This document shows positions 24,701 through 36,700 of a stretch of 64,000 nucleotides of DNA, piece by piece. Within the stretch, counting starts at the first letter, position 1; each line of letters opens with the position of its first letter. Source of the stretch: Metopolophium dirhodum. Lineage: Eukaryota; Arthropoda; Insecta; Hemiptera; Aphididae. The stretch lies in NCBI RefSeq assembly GCF_019925205.1, contig NC_083568.1, forward strand, positions 23,496,393 through 23,560,392, in the 5' to 3' direction. The notes beneath the pieces were generated by a model. It searched no databases, had not been told where the DNA came from, and worked only from the letters and a program-made list of their open reading frames with translations. The position numbers and the translations under genes are program-made.

Positions 24701-27700
24701 GTTTATTCCATTTGGACGGCCAGCCTCTTCCATTCACCACAGCGATCCAACATGAGATTAAGGTTCCTGTGGAAACGGCTCCTGTAAACATCAGACCATA
24801 TAGACTTCCCTACGCTCACCGTCAGGTAATAATCGAACAAATGAAAAAATTGGAAGATGATAATATTATTCAACCATCAGAATCGCCATGGAACGCACCT
24901 CTAGTCGTAGTACCTAAGAAACCTGACGCGAACGGAAAACCACAATTCAGGGTTTGCGTAGACTTCCGGCAACTTAATAAACTAACCATCGGAGACGCTT
25001 TCCCAATTCCAAGGATCGATGAGATCCTGGACCAACTAGGACGTTCCAGATATTACTCCACACTGGATCTCGCTAGTGGGTACCATCAAGTACCAATTCG
25101 ACCACAAGATCGTGAGAAGACGGGATTCTCTACGGACAAAGGCCATTTTGAATTTGTCCGGATGCCCTTTGGGTTGTGCGGAGCACCCAGTACGTTCCAA
25201 CGTCTTATGAACACTGCATTAGCAGGACTTAACGGCATCAAGGCGTTCGTATATTTAGATGACATAATCATCTATGCAGCGGATCTTCCCGAACACGAGA
25301 GCAGATTAGAAGAAGTATTCCAACGGCTTCAAAAATTCAACCTCCAACTCCAGCCAACCAAATGTCAATTCCTCAGGCGCGAAGTAGTTTACCTTGGACA
25401 TCTGATAACGGATACCGGTGTAAAACCAGACCCGGCAAAAATCAGCTGTGTTCGAGATCACCCGGTACCAAGGAACCCAACGGAGATAAAGCAATTTCTA
25501 GGACTCTCGGGATATTATAGAAGGTTCATAGAAGCGTACAGCCAGATAGCCAAGCCGTTAACAACCCTATTGAAGAAGGGACAACCTTTTGAGTGGACTG
25601 CAGAATGCCAGGCAGCATTCGAGGCGCTCATCCGGAAACTCATTCAGGCTCCAATACTTCAGTATCCCAACTTCGAGGAACCATTTATTCTGACAACCGA
25701 TGCTAGTCAGTATGCAATCGGGAGTGTTATCTCACAAGGCCGAGAAATAGGGCAAGATCTTCCCATTGCATATGCATCTCGTACGCTGAACAAGGCCGAG
25801 CAGAATTACAGTACCACGGAAAAGGAACTACTAAGCATCGTGTGGTCAGTCAAGCACTTTAGGCCGTATCTACTGGGCAGACAGTTCAAGATCTACACAG
25901 ACCATCAGCCACTTACATGGCTATTTAATGTTAAGGACCCTGGATCCAGGCTCATGCGTTGGAGAATTAAATTGTCAGAATATCAGTACGACGTGGTTTA
26001 CAAACCTGGTACCGCAAACACAAATGCAGATGCACTCAGCCGTATGGGGAGAATCATGATGAACAGAACATCCAACCCGGTTACCCGAGTCAGTTTTGAT
26101 ACCTACTTGGAACTAATAAAAGGCAAATCAATAGTCAATCATAGGGTAAAAGAGGAATCAGGAGATTTATTCGAAGCACCATCAGACTACAGCCTCGCAC
26201 ATTGCATATCCCAGGACGTGAAAATGAGCCAGGGCACGGCCCTCATGTTTCGCAGGAAATTTGGCAATGTGGAGATTTTAAAAAGTCAACAACCCAGAGT
26301 CCATGAAGTGTTGTACATTCGTCAAGAAAATCGGTACATTCTGTATATGATAACGAAACCAAAATATTGGCAAAAACCATCTTTGGAGGATATGTTCCTG
26401 ACTTTACAGAGCCTCAGATCGGTGTGCATCGAGCTCAATATCGACAAACTAGCGATGCCCCGTCTTGGCAGTGGACTAGACCAACTTGATTGGTCTACCA
26501 TCCGGACCATGATCCGGTTTGTATTTAAGGAAACAGATATCGAAATCCATGTTTATTCTCTAACAGAGTTGACACATGCGGAAAAACTAGAGATCATCGC
26601 AGAGCATCATTCCAGCCTCTTAGGAGGACACCGCGGTATAAACCAAACCGTAAAGCGCATTCAAACACAATTTAACTGGGAAGGATTGGCAGATAATGTG
26701 AAGGAATATGTGTCCAAATGTCCATCATGCCAGATAAACAAAACGTGTAACAAGAACGTCAGGCAACCAATGGTCATAAGTACCACGGCCACCGAACCTT
26801 TCGAGAAGGTATTTATCGACGTGGTCGGGCCCTTACCGAGAACACATAGCAATAATGCCTACATCTTAACAATGCAGTGTGACCTCACGAAATTCTCCAT
26901 GGCTAGTCCAATGGAAAATCATGAAGCCAACACTGTGGCGTATCATTTCGTGACCTCTTGTGTATGTCTCCATGGAATACCAAACATGCTGGTTAGTGAT
27001 CAAGGCACAGAGTTTTTAAGCAAGATCTTAGCCGAGACATGCAAACTGCTGAAAATAAAAAAATGCAATACATCTCCCTACCATCCACAAGCTAATGGAG
27101 CTTTGGAAAGAAGCCATAGAACGCTAGGGGAATATCTGCGGCATTTCGTTGACAAAGATCAAACGAATTGGGATACGTTCATTCCATATGCCATGTTCGT
27201 ATTCAATTCCTCAGAACATCGTTCCACAGGAAAACAACCCTATGAACTACTGTATGGTCGCACTGTGACAATGCCAAACTCGTTCACAAAACCACCAGAA
27301 CCTCGGTACAATTATGAAGATTTCCATGTAGAATTGAAGCAGAAACTCCAAGTGGCACATCAAATAGCCTGGGATCGTCTGTTGGAACACAAACAGAAGA
27401 CGAAAGAGGCTTACGATCAAAATCAGAATCAGATCATCATTCACGTGGGAGATCGTGTACTCCTCAAAGACAACGCTCGAAAAGGGAAACTTAGTCCTAA
27501 ATGGTTGGGACCTTATGAGGTGATCGAGCTTAAGGCAAATGAAAATGTAACATTGCAAAAGGATAGAAGGAGGGTGACAGTACACAAAAATCTTATCCGT
27601 CCTTTTGTGGACTGATCATTGTAAATACGCGATAAAATTAAATATTAAGTTAACAATTCTAAAACTAACTTAGATGTAAGAAATGCAATGCTGTACATAA

Positions 27701-30700
27701 ATTTCTGAGGGGAAGAGAAATTTTCTATTAACAATAACAAATATCGTTGCAGAACTGTCATTCAATTCAGTGTGCTTAGCACTGGGCAAATGGGATACAA
27801 ACCAGAACGGCAATTAGAGGCAGTCAATAAGGTTTATAACATCACGTCGTTTCCAGACCATCAGGGGTTATATTTCGAACACCATGGTCCAGTAAAAGTG
27901 ACTCGCCTCAGTTGGGATCTAGTAGCTTATATTGACCTAGCAACTCCAACTTCTAAATTTTCGGTAATAAAGTCACGGTATGAAAATACCGTGGAGGTCT
28001 GTAAGCAGGTGACCGAGCGATTCTTAGAGTTATCGCCCACCTACGAACAGTTCGTTCAGACGTTTGCCCGTGCAACGTTACCTTACATGTATGAAATTGA
28101 GGCCAATCATCGCAACATGATGGTATCAATTGGCTACAATTCTTCAGAAGGGGGAAGAACGCGTCGAGGATTAGGCAGCAAAATTCAAAGCATGACGAAT
28201 TTTCAAAGATCGATACGGAGTTTATTTTCGATAAAATCTTGGCATTAAGCGAGAGCAAAATCAAGGATTTAAACTTAATTCCGGAGAGGACTAGAATCGT
28301 TCAGGTGGAAACAGAAAATCAAATGAAGCAATTGTCTAAACACCAGCAGAAACTCGAGGAAAACTGTGAGTTTTTACAAGAACAAGCTAAGCAGATCATC
28401 CAGAAGCTCAATAAGGTAGAATTCAGGTCAAGGTTACTGGAACAATCGTTCCTGTTCGAGGTTATATTAAACCAATATGCCTACGAAACCCAAAATCTAA
28501 TGTCCATAGTTAACTCTGCCCTGGATGGCAAGATTCACACCAGTGTATTCACTTCGAGCAAACTACTTACAGAGTTAAGGGAAATAAAAATTAATCTTCC
28601 AGTAGGAACCACCCTCCCGTTAGTAGTAAGCACCGAATCTCTTACAGAGCTTATTCGAATCTCGGAAATAGCAATTTTCCATAGAGACGACCATTTAGTA
28701 TTTTCCATAGGTATTCCTCTGGTAAGTAACGAAGAATATACCATGTATCACCCCGTTTCTCTGCCCATTCCATACGACATAGATACAGTAATTTTAATTG
28801 ACCCTGAAGTCGACTACCTTGCTTTAAGTAATAATAATGAACATTTTTTTGTATTAGAATTAAGTCAATGGGAACTATGTATTAGGCTAGAATTATACAC
28901 TCTTTGTAAGGGTGATCAACCAATACACCGCCGAACGGGATCTAGTTTGTGTGAAATTTCACGGTTGGCTAACTCGCAAAATACATTAGGAAATTGTAAA
29001 ATTAAATTTGTAACATTAGACACACCCATTTGGAATCGATTGTCAAAAACCAATTCTTGATTGTACTATGCACAACCACACACATGTACGATTACCTGTT
29101 TAGAACCTCAGCAAAGCTATACCGTGGAGATCTCGGGCGTGGGTAGGTTGACCACCTCATTGTCATGTGAAATTTTTACGGAAAATTCTGTACTCGTACC
29201 GTTAAATAAAAACATTAGAAATGTACAAGCAGACGTAATCCCAGAAAATCCAAAAGTCAGTGTAATCTCTCTGTTAGCAGACATTCTACCATCTGTATTA
29301 CCCCAAAATTTTTCAAACTTAAACCAAATAAAAAATCTAAACTCTTTAGCACATAAGGCAATCGAAATAAATAACCTCCAACGTAAGGCATTGGAACCTC
29401 TATTTATATTTAAAGTTGAATTTCACTTTACAGTTATGTACATATCCATATTATTCATAACTCTAACCATAAGTATAGTTGTTGTTAAGTTTAAGAACCA
29501 GGTCATAAAAATGTATAGTCCAGAGGTAGCGGACAATATTCCAAGCAATGAACAAGTTAACCCTTAAGTTTGTATATAAAAAAAAAATGTATTGCCTTAA
29601 GTGTAGAATAAATTAAGTAAGTTTAAGCATTATAGACACCATGTGGCGGTATTGTAACTAGGTGTACCCGTAGTGTAAGAAATTTATGGAGTAGTAATTA
29701 AGGTCGCAGGGACTGCTCCAGTTTAACGCTGGGGGTATGTTGTATATGCATGCACGCGTATGTATGTATGTATATATGTACTATGTATATATATATATGT
29801 ATATATGTACTATGTATATATATATGTATGTATGTAATACATATATAGGGATAAATGTGTTGACTCGGGGTAAGACGAGTGTGTGACCGATTCGGTTCTC
29901 ACGATGGTCTACGTGACCGAAAGGGCTGGGTCAGCACATTCTTAGAGGCCTCGACGGACCGTTGCGGCGGGCCTCGCCCGGCGGAGGGCAGTCGTGTAAG
30001 GTCGAAACAGTGAGTAACACCCGTGTTACTGGTCAGAGCATCTTTTATAGTTAATTACAGAGCCTCATATAGTTTTAATCAGAACCTCTCTCAGTGTCAG
30101 TATTTATATAGATTCATTACATTAATTATATATACATTAATTCTTTTGTGTTTAATTGAAATATTTAGTATTAATATCAACTTATAAAAGCATTATATAC
30201 ATTGTTACAACAAGTGTCTAATTTAATAAATTGGTAATCTTAGTATACGTAATCTACGTGTTACTTATTTAACACCAATACCTACGGTTTAACGTCAAAC
30301 GACGGTGGATCACACTTCACCAAATTACATGCCATATATCTACAGTTTATTTATCTTGCACTTATGAGCACAATTTCATTTTTTATGGACTTTTCTAATT
30401 TTTAAAAAAATGGTCTATTAAATGGTTGTTACAACTGATCTGTTTTTAGATAAAAATATTTTTACATCCGAATAAATATTTTACCAAACTGTACCTATCG
30501 TAGTGAAATTAATAGAATTATGTATGTAGAAAAGTTATCATATATTATTATTTTGCAGACAACACAATAAATAAAACAATATTATAATCATATTGACAAT
30601 TTGATATTTTTATTTATTGATTTTTAATCAATTTACAAATAATATATTATGGCGTTGTATATGACAATATAGACAGTAAAAAACGTATTTCATTATTATT

Positions 30701-33700
30701 ATTATTATTGTTTTATTTTTTAATTATAATTATATTAAAACATCACAGAATTTAGGACCTTCAATAGTTTTAAGCTCTTCACCCTTTACTTTAACACTTT
30801 TTACAAAATTCTATGACTATTTTGTTATTTAAAAATCTGTTGTACCCGTGGGTATTAGTATTATTATTATATTAGCACATTGTATTAGTATGGAACTATG
30901 GACTATCACTTTTATTATTTTATTTAATATATTATATATTTAAATTTTGTGATATACTATTATACTATAAACTAATATACTAATATACTATTATTTTTTG
31001 GGTTGAGGCTTTGACACTGAGGTCATTAGCCTGGGAAACTGTTGGGGAGGGTACTGTAGGTTTTGAGCACGTGTGTGTTTGTTTTGGCAGAATTTTAGGG
31101 TGGGCATCCGTAGGTATCTGCCATGCCCAGGTGGGGGATAACGGCCTCTCTCTCCGGACTCCTTGACTACCCGAAGAAAAATGTCACCTGTGGCCGAGTT
31201 CGAACCGGCTACGGTGCGTGTTACAATGTTGTATTTTTCTATTTTATTTTATTGTAATAAAAGCCTGTTTCTTCGGTGGAAGTGGAAGTTAAATTAAAGT
31301 AAAGTTATTATTTAAGAGTAAAATTAAACACGGCATGCAATTCTTAGAGACCTCTAAAATGTGGCATATTAGTTCTCGCTAATTGAAACTTGAAAGTATA
31401 ATATTATTATATTGTATACAAACAATGAAAATTTCAAATTAAATTTAATGTGTTATAAACAAACTACTTAAGTAACATTGTAGACACATAATTTACTGCA
31501 GAGGGGCAAGAGTACCCGCAGAAATTTTCACCAGGGAGGGGAGAGCGTATATTATACATACATAATATATATAGGTCATCAAAATTATATATTTATGCTT
31601 TATAGTATGCTTTATAGTAATTCATTATAATTTTATTTTTTTCAAGAACTTATTAGTAAGTAAACATTTTTTTTTTCTTTTTATATCGTATTTTTTATTC
31701 TGTGTGATATTTCAAGACCTTACCATAGTATTAAATATTAACCCATTCATATATTAGCTTCAATGTCAATTTATAGACAAATGTACAATGAAGTTCAAAG
31801 ATGAGAATCATTAGAGTACATTTTGCTCGTAAAGTTTTTCTTTAGTAGGTATGAGATATTCTATACCAAAAAACGTAATGTTCAAAATGTAAATTCAAAT
31901 TGTTTTTTTTTTTATGTTTTTATATTTGATTAGACAATTATATGAATAAGGATGTCAGTCTTATCCGATATATTATCATGCTGGACGGAAAAATAACGAT
32001 TTTTTGTACAATTTAGACAGATTAACGAAATTGACCTTAGGAATGTATAAAATAAGTAGTTAAAGTATAAACTGTAGTATACTTACATACATTACCTACA
32101 CGTTTTAGTTATTTCATAAACTAACAGATACAACACTTTAACTGTAACAATATAATATTATATTATTAATAACAATTGTATGTTATATAATTTTTTGTTT
32201 GTTTGCAGCTAATATTAGTAAGTATATTTTATGTTTATTGTCATATTTTTACTTCTTCTCTTATCGACTGACCACTGACCAGATGAAAATCCAAAATGAG
32301 TTAGAACACGATGAGGTTGTTATTGGGTCCAGTTCTTCTTTATTTGAAACACAGTATAGATGATTAAAACGTAAAATGTTATGTGATGACAATTCAAACA
32401 TGTTTTTAACTTTAGAGTTTTCATACACTATTATTAATTACAGACGTTTGATTTGTTGTTTTTAATTACCCAACTTTTAAAATCAAAATCCAAATCACGG
32501 AAAAAGAAAATTATTATTATTGTTTATCATTCAGTAGGTAGCTGGTATTACTCTTGAAATCTGATAGGATTTTTAACGCTTATCTCAGATATGACTGAAT
32601 AGTTTATTTATAGTTTTTAAAATGCATGAAACAAATATTCACTAGAGTTAACACCACATTGACAAACGAAGAAACGAACGACGTATGGCGTTCACAGTTT
32701 TACGTGTTTTCTAAATTATAAATGTTAAATTTAAATTACAAAATATGTAAAATCCTTTTAAAAAAAAATATTTCTTATTTTCCAGTTTAACTAGTTTAGA
32801 TAAGTAGATCTGATCTATTTAAGACTACTTCAGGGAAATATTAGCGTTATATCGTGACTTGATAGGAGTATCTATACTATCCATATTTTCAATTATTGTT
32901 GTACGTGTCTAGATATCGTTGTGACTTTTCCTTGTGGGTAGAATTCATTTATTTATTTGATATAAACTAAAATATATTTAATATGGCATATTAACTATTA
33001 CATTTTTTAATAACATATTATAACAATTACCTGGAGTGGGTGGCTGGACTCCTAGTACTAAGTGTAGATACACCAATGATATAAACACGTTGCCACCAAC
33101 ACCTAAAAATTGGGTGTGTGTAGTAATATGGAAAGCAGGGGGTATAAACACGTCACTGATTAGATATTTTGTCTGGACGTAAGATAGGTCCGTTTAGATA
33201 GCCGGGTGGGAGACACCCGGAAAATACATGTGGTGGTAGCAAATCGCAGAGAATAAGAACGTGGAACAATGTTGAAAACAGAAAAGCTGGAAAATATAAG
33301 AACGGAGATTAAAAGCATAGATATAGGCATATTAGGAATATGTGATATACGTTGGCCAAATAATGATGACTTTTGGTCTGACAATATCAGAGTTATTCAT
33401 TCAAATTGCACAAAAGGACAAGCTGGTGTTGGAATTGCTCTCAATTAGAAGTGGTGTACGTGAGTTACGAACGTGGTGACCCACAATAGCAGAAAATGCC
33501 TTATCAAAATGGAATCAATTCAAAGTAACCTTTTAACTATACAAGTTTATATGTTCACGCCCAAAGCAGTTAATGAAGAAGTAAAATACGTGTATGTTGA
33601 CATTGATGAGATGATGAAACATACTAACCTCCATGAACTTGTAATACTCATGGGAGATTTTAATACTAGAAGTTAGGGATGGTAGGGAATGTAGGGAAGG

Positions 33701-36700
33701 TAGAGACATTGGATACTTTAGCTTAGGTATAATAAATTAAAGTGGAAAATGAGTAGTGGATTTCTGCAGTGAAATTGGGCTATACTCCGGCCCGCGAGAG
33801 AATATCCCGTCGCCCGACGAAAACTCGTCCGCTTCCGCGCATCGCCACGTATTTGACGCATACACTAAATGGAAAAAAGTGGGGGAATACCTACAGTCTG
33901 CATGCGCAAAACGAGGATACTCTCTCGTGGGCCGGAGTATAGTTGTAATGAAAACCAAATTTCAAAATTCCAAGAGTAGAATATGTACAATGTAGATGGG
34001 AAATACCTAGAAATATTGCTTGATACCAAATAGACTGTATATTGGTGGAATATCGTTTTAAAAATCAAGTTGAATTTTGTAAAGCATACCCGAGTGCTCA
34101 ATGTGACTGTGACCACAACCTAATAATAATGAAATTCAAACTTCGTTACGAAAAACCACAAAGACCAAAAGTACAGCAAGACAAATATAGTAAAAGATTA
34201 CTTAAGAGAGTAAAAGTTACAGAAGAATATAGGCAACATATGGACCGCAAATATCAAAACTAAAACATAAATGACCTTTTGAATAAATAATGGGAGAAGA
34301 TAAAAGTAACAATCAAAAATGCAGTGGATGCCTTGCTAACAAAAAATAAAAAGAAAGAACCACGAAAAGCATGGATCGATAGGGAAGTAGTAAAATTAAT
34401 AGATGAAATACGAAAATATAAAAACATAAACAAGATAGAAGGACAACAAAAGTATTCGTAGCTAAGAAATCCGATTGATTGGGAAGCTAGGTAATCCAAA
34501 AAAATAGTGGCTGGAACAGCAATGTGGCGAAATTTATGAGCTGTTAAAAGTTAGGTAACTAAGTAGATCGTGTGTATCGTTACATCTAATAATTTGAAAT
34601 TGCACTTATATCAGCGATAAAAAATTGCCAGTTATTAGTTGATGATGAGAACATAGTAAAACGATAGTAGATAGTAATACGAAGAGTATCTTTTAGAGCT
34701 TCATAGTGAAGAACATTTGGAAGAATTTACCATTTATAAAGAAGAAACATAACTAACTAGGTACTTTAAGATCATAAATTGACCTAGCGCTTCATAACTT
34801 GAAAAAAAATAAAGCATTTGGCGCAAATAATATAACAGTAGCATTATTGCAGTATGTCAGCACGGAGATGAAGGACGTTTAATACAAACTAACTAAACTA
34901 ACTAAAATATATACGAGAAAGGGGAGGTACCAGATGACTACTATTGTTATGAACCCTGTCTGTATGTTATATACATTATACTAATGTAATGGTCTAGTGA
35001 TATATATGATTTATGTACATCATTATATATAATTTAATATTAGAGGATATGATTAAAAGGAAGATGAAGACGTCCTTGAAAATCTTATGTAGGACACTTT
35101 TAATGTGATTCAAGAGTCAGTACTTTTAAGGAGTTTAAAAGAAAGGTGAGCAATCGGTTGGATTGAAGAATTGAAATTATTAATCAACCTTCGGGTTTCA
35201 AAAATAAAAACAAAAGTCTGAAAGTTTTTTTTTCTGAAAATCTAGAATTTTTACTTTAGTCATTATATATAAGTCTATATGAATATAATAATATAATTAA
35301 CACATAGCTATAAATTATTCAAACGTTATTGTTTACAGAAAAAACTCTAGTATGTACGTATTATTTATTTATTTTTTATACATAAGAGGAGTGTGAATTT
35401 AGTATTTAGTGAAAAATCGATCTATTTTGTAAATTGGTTGTTAAAATTATAAATCACTCAACAAATTTTTCAAAAGACTTGGGATGAATTTATAAAAATA
35501 TGGAACTTTTTCGTGGCTCAAGTTTTCGAACAAATGATTTTTTTTTATATGATCATTATGAAAACAACAATCTGTTATATAATTTTTGATACCAAACGAA
35601 GGCGTACTGTAATGATATTATGGGTAGCTCAGCATGTGCAACTTTTGTAATCATTATCCAGTGACACCACTTCCACTTAAAATATAAGAACTGTAGAAAT
35701 TTAAATATTTAACTTAATATATCAATTTGTGAATATATCATAGTGACGAGGCCTTAAAATATTATAACGTTATATTCATATTATATTGTGTAGTGATTGT
35801 GATACCCTTTTGTATAGTACATAGCAATAAAAAAATGCATTATAATTTGTAGTTGAATAATATAAAATTAAATTAAAAGGAGAGATTAGTTAATTGGGGG
35901 GAAATAGAAGATGTAAAGTATTCATTAGTGATCCATAAGATAAATACTTATAAAAAGAATTCATACTATGTGTGTACAATGTACATCGTATATGATTTTA
36001 CTCTACTACAAAATATTATTATAATTGTGATGAGGCATAGGGTTAAATTCTTGACTTGAATACTTGTAAAAATGGTGTCACTTACCTTGATTGTAGCGAT
36101 TATGTGACCTTGGTCTTTGGTGTCTTCTACACATTTTTTATGTCGACCAAAAACTATTAAGTTTCAAAGTTGGTATCCTACTGAAATATTTGTATCTATT
36201 CAATCTATTGTTTTTTTTTTCAAAAAAAGGACTTATAGGTATATAATCTGTAATAATCATCGTTAGATAATATGTATCATAAATACTCATTTTTTCATAG
36301 TAACAATTTTTGCATATTTTATAATTATTAATTATCATTTTTATATTATTCCAGATGACAATGGTACGTAATGAGTTATATTTTGTAAAAGTAGGGGTTA
36401 AAGATTATTTTGAAGAGTAGTGTGGGAGTATCAATACGTCAATCAATTAATTTAGTGACACGGTACGCAACAGCGACCTGTACAAATAAGTACAGGCACT
36501 GCTGTAGTCCGCGTCAATAATTACTCAAAAATAAAAATACTAAAGGGACAAGACAGAGCTTGTAAAACTATTACGTTTTGTCGCGTCGGTATTTCGGCTA
36601 TGGTTCGCTTCGGCTCTTTTGTCACCCGCACGAAACCCTTTAGTCGGACGGCGAGTGGTGGGGGCCCGGACGTCGGCAACGATGTCCGACCGCGCCGCCG

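Larger units (their letters stand above)
20587..30319 (+). mobile_element. Errantivirus-like Ty3/gypsy element with env, 9,733 bp
   Basis: Two 582-bp LTRs (TGTTGTATATGC...ACACTTCA) flank gag, pol and env in the usual order. The 4-bp duplication CCAA lies at 20583-20586 and 30320-30323, and a tRNA-Leu-type primer site follows the 5' LTR. I find no difference between the LTRs by eye, so insertion is recent. The host site is the intron after microexon 15; the paralogous intron at about 9850-9920 shows the uninterrupted sequence. gag and env are broken in this copy while pol is open. Pol carries an extra macrodomain. Confidence 0.93.
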
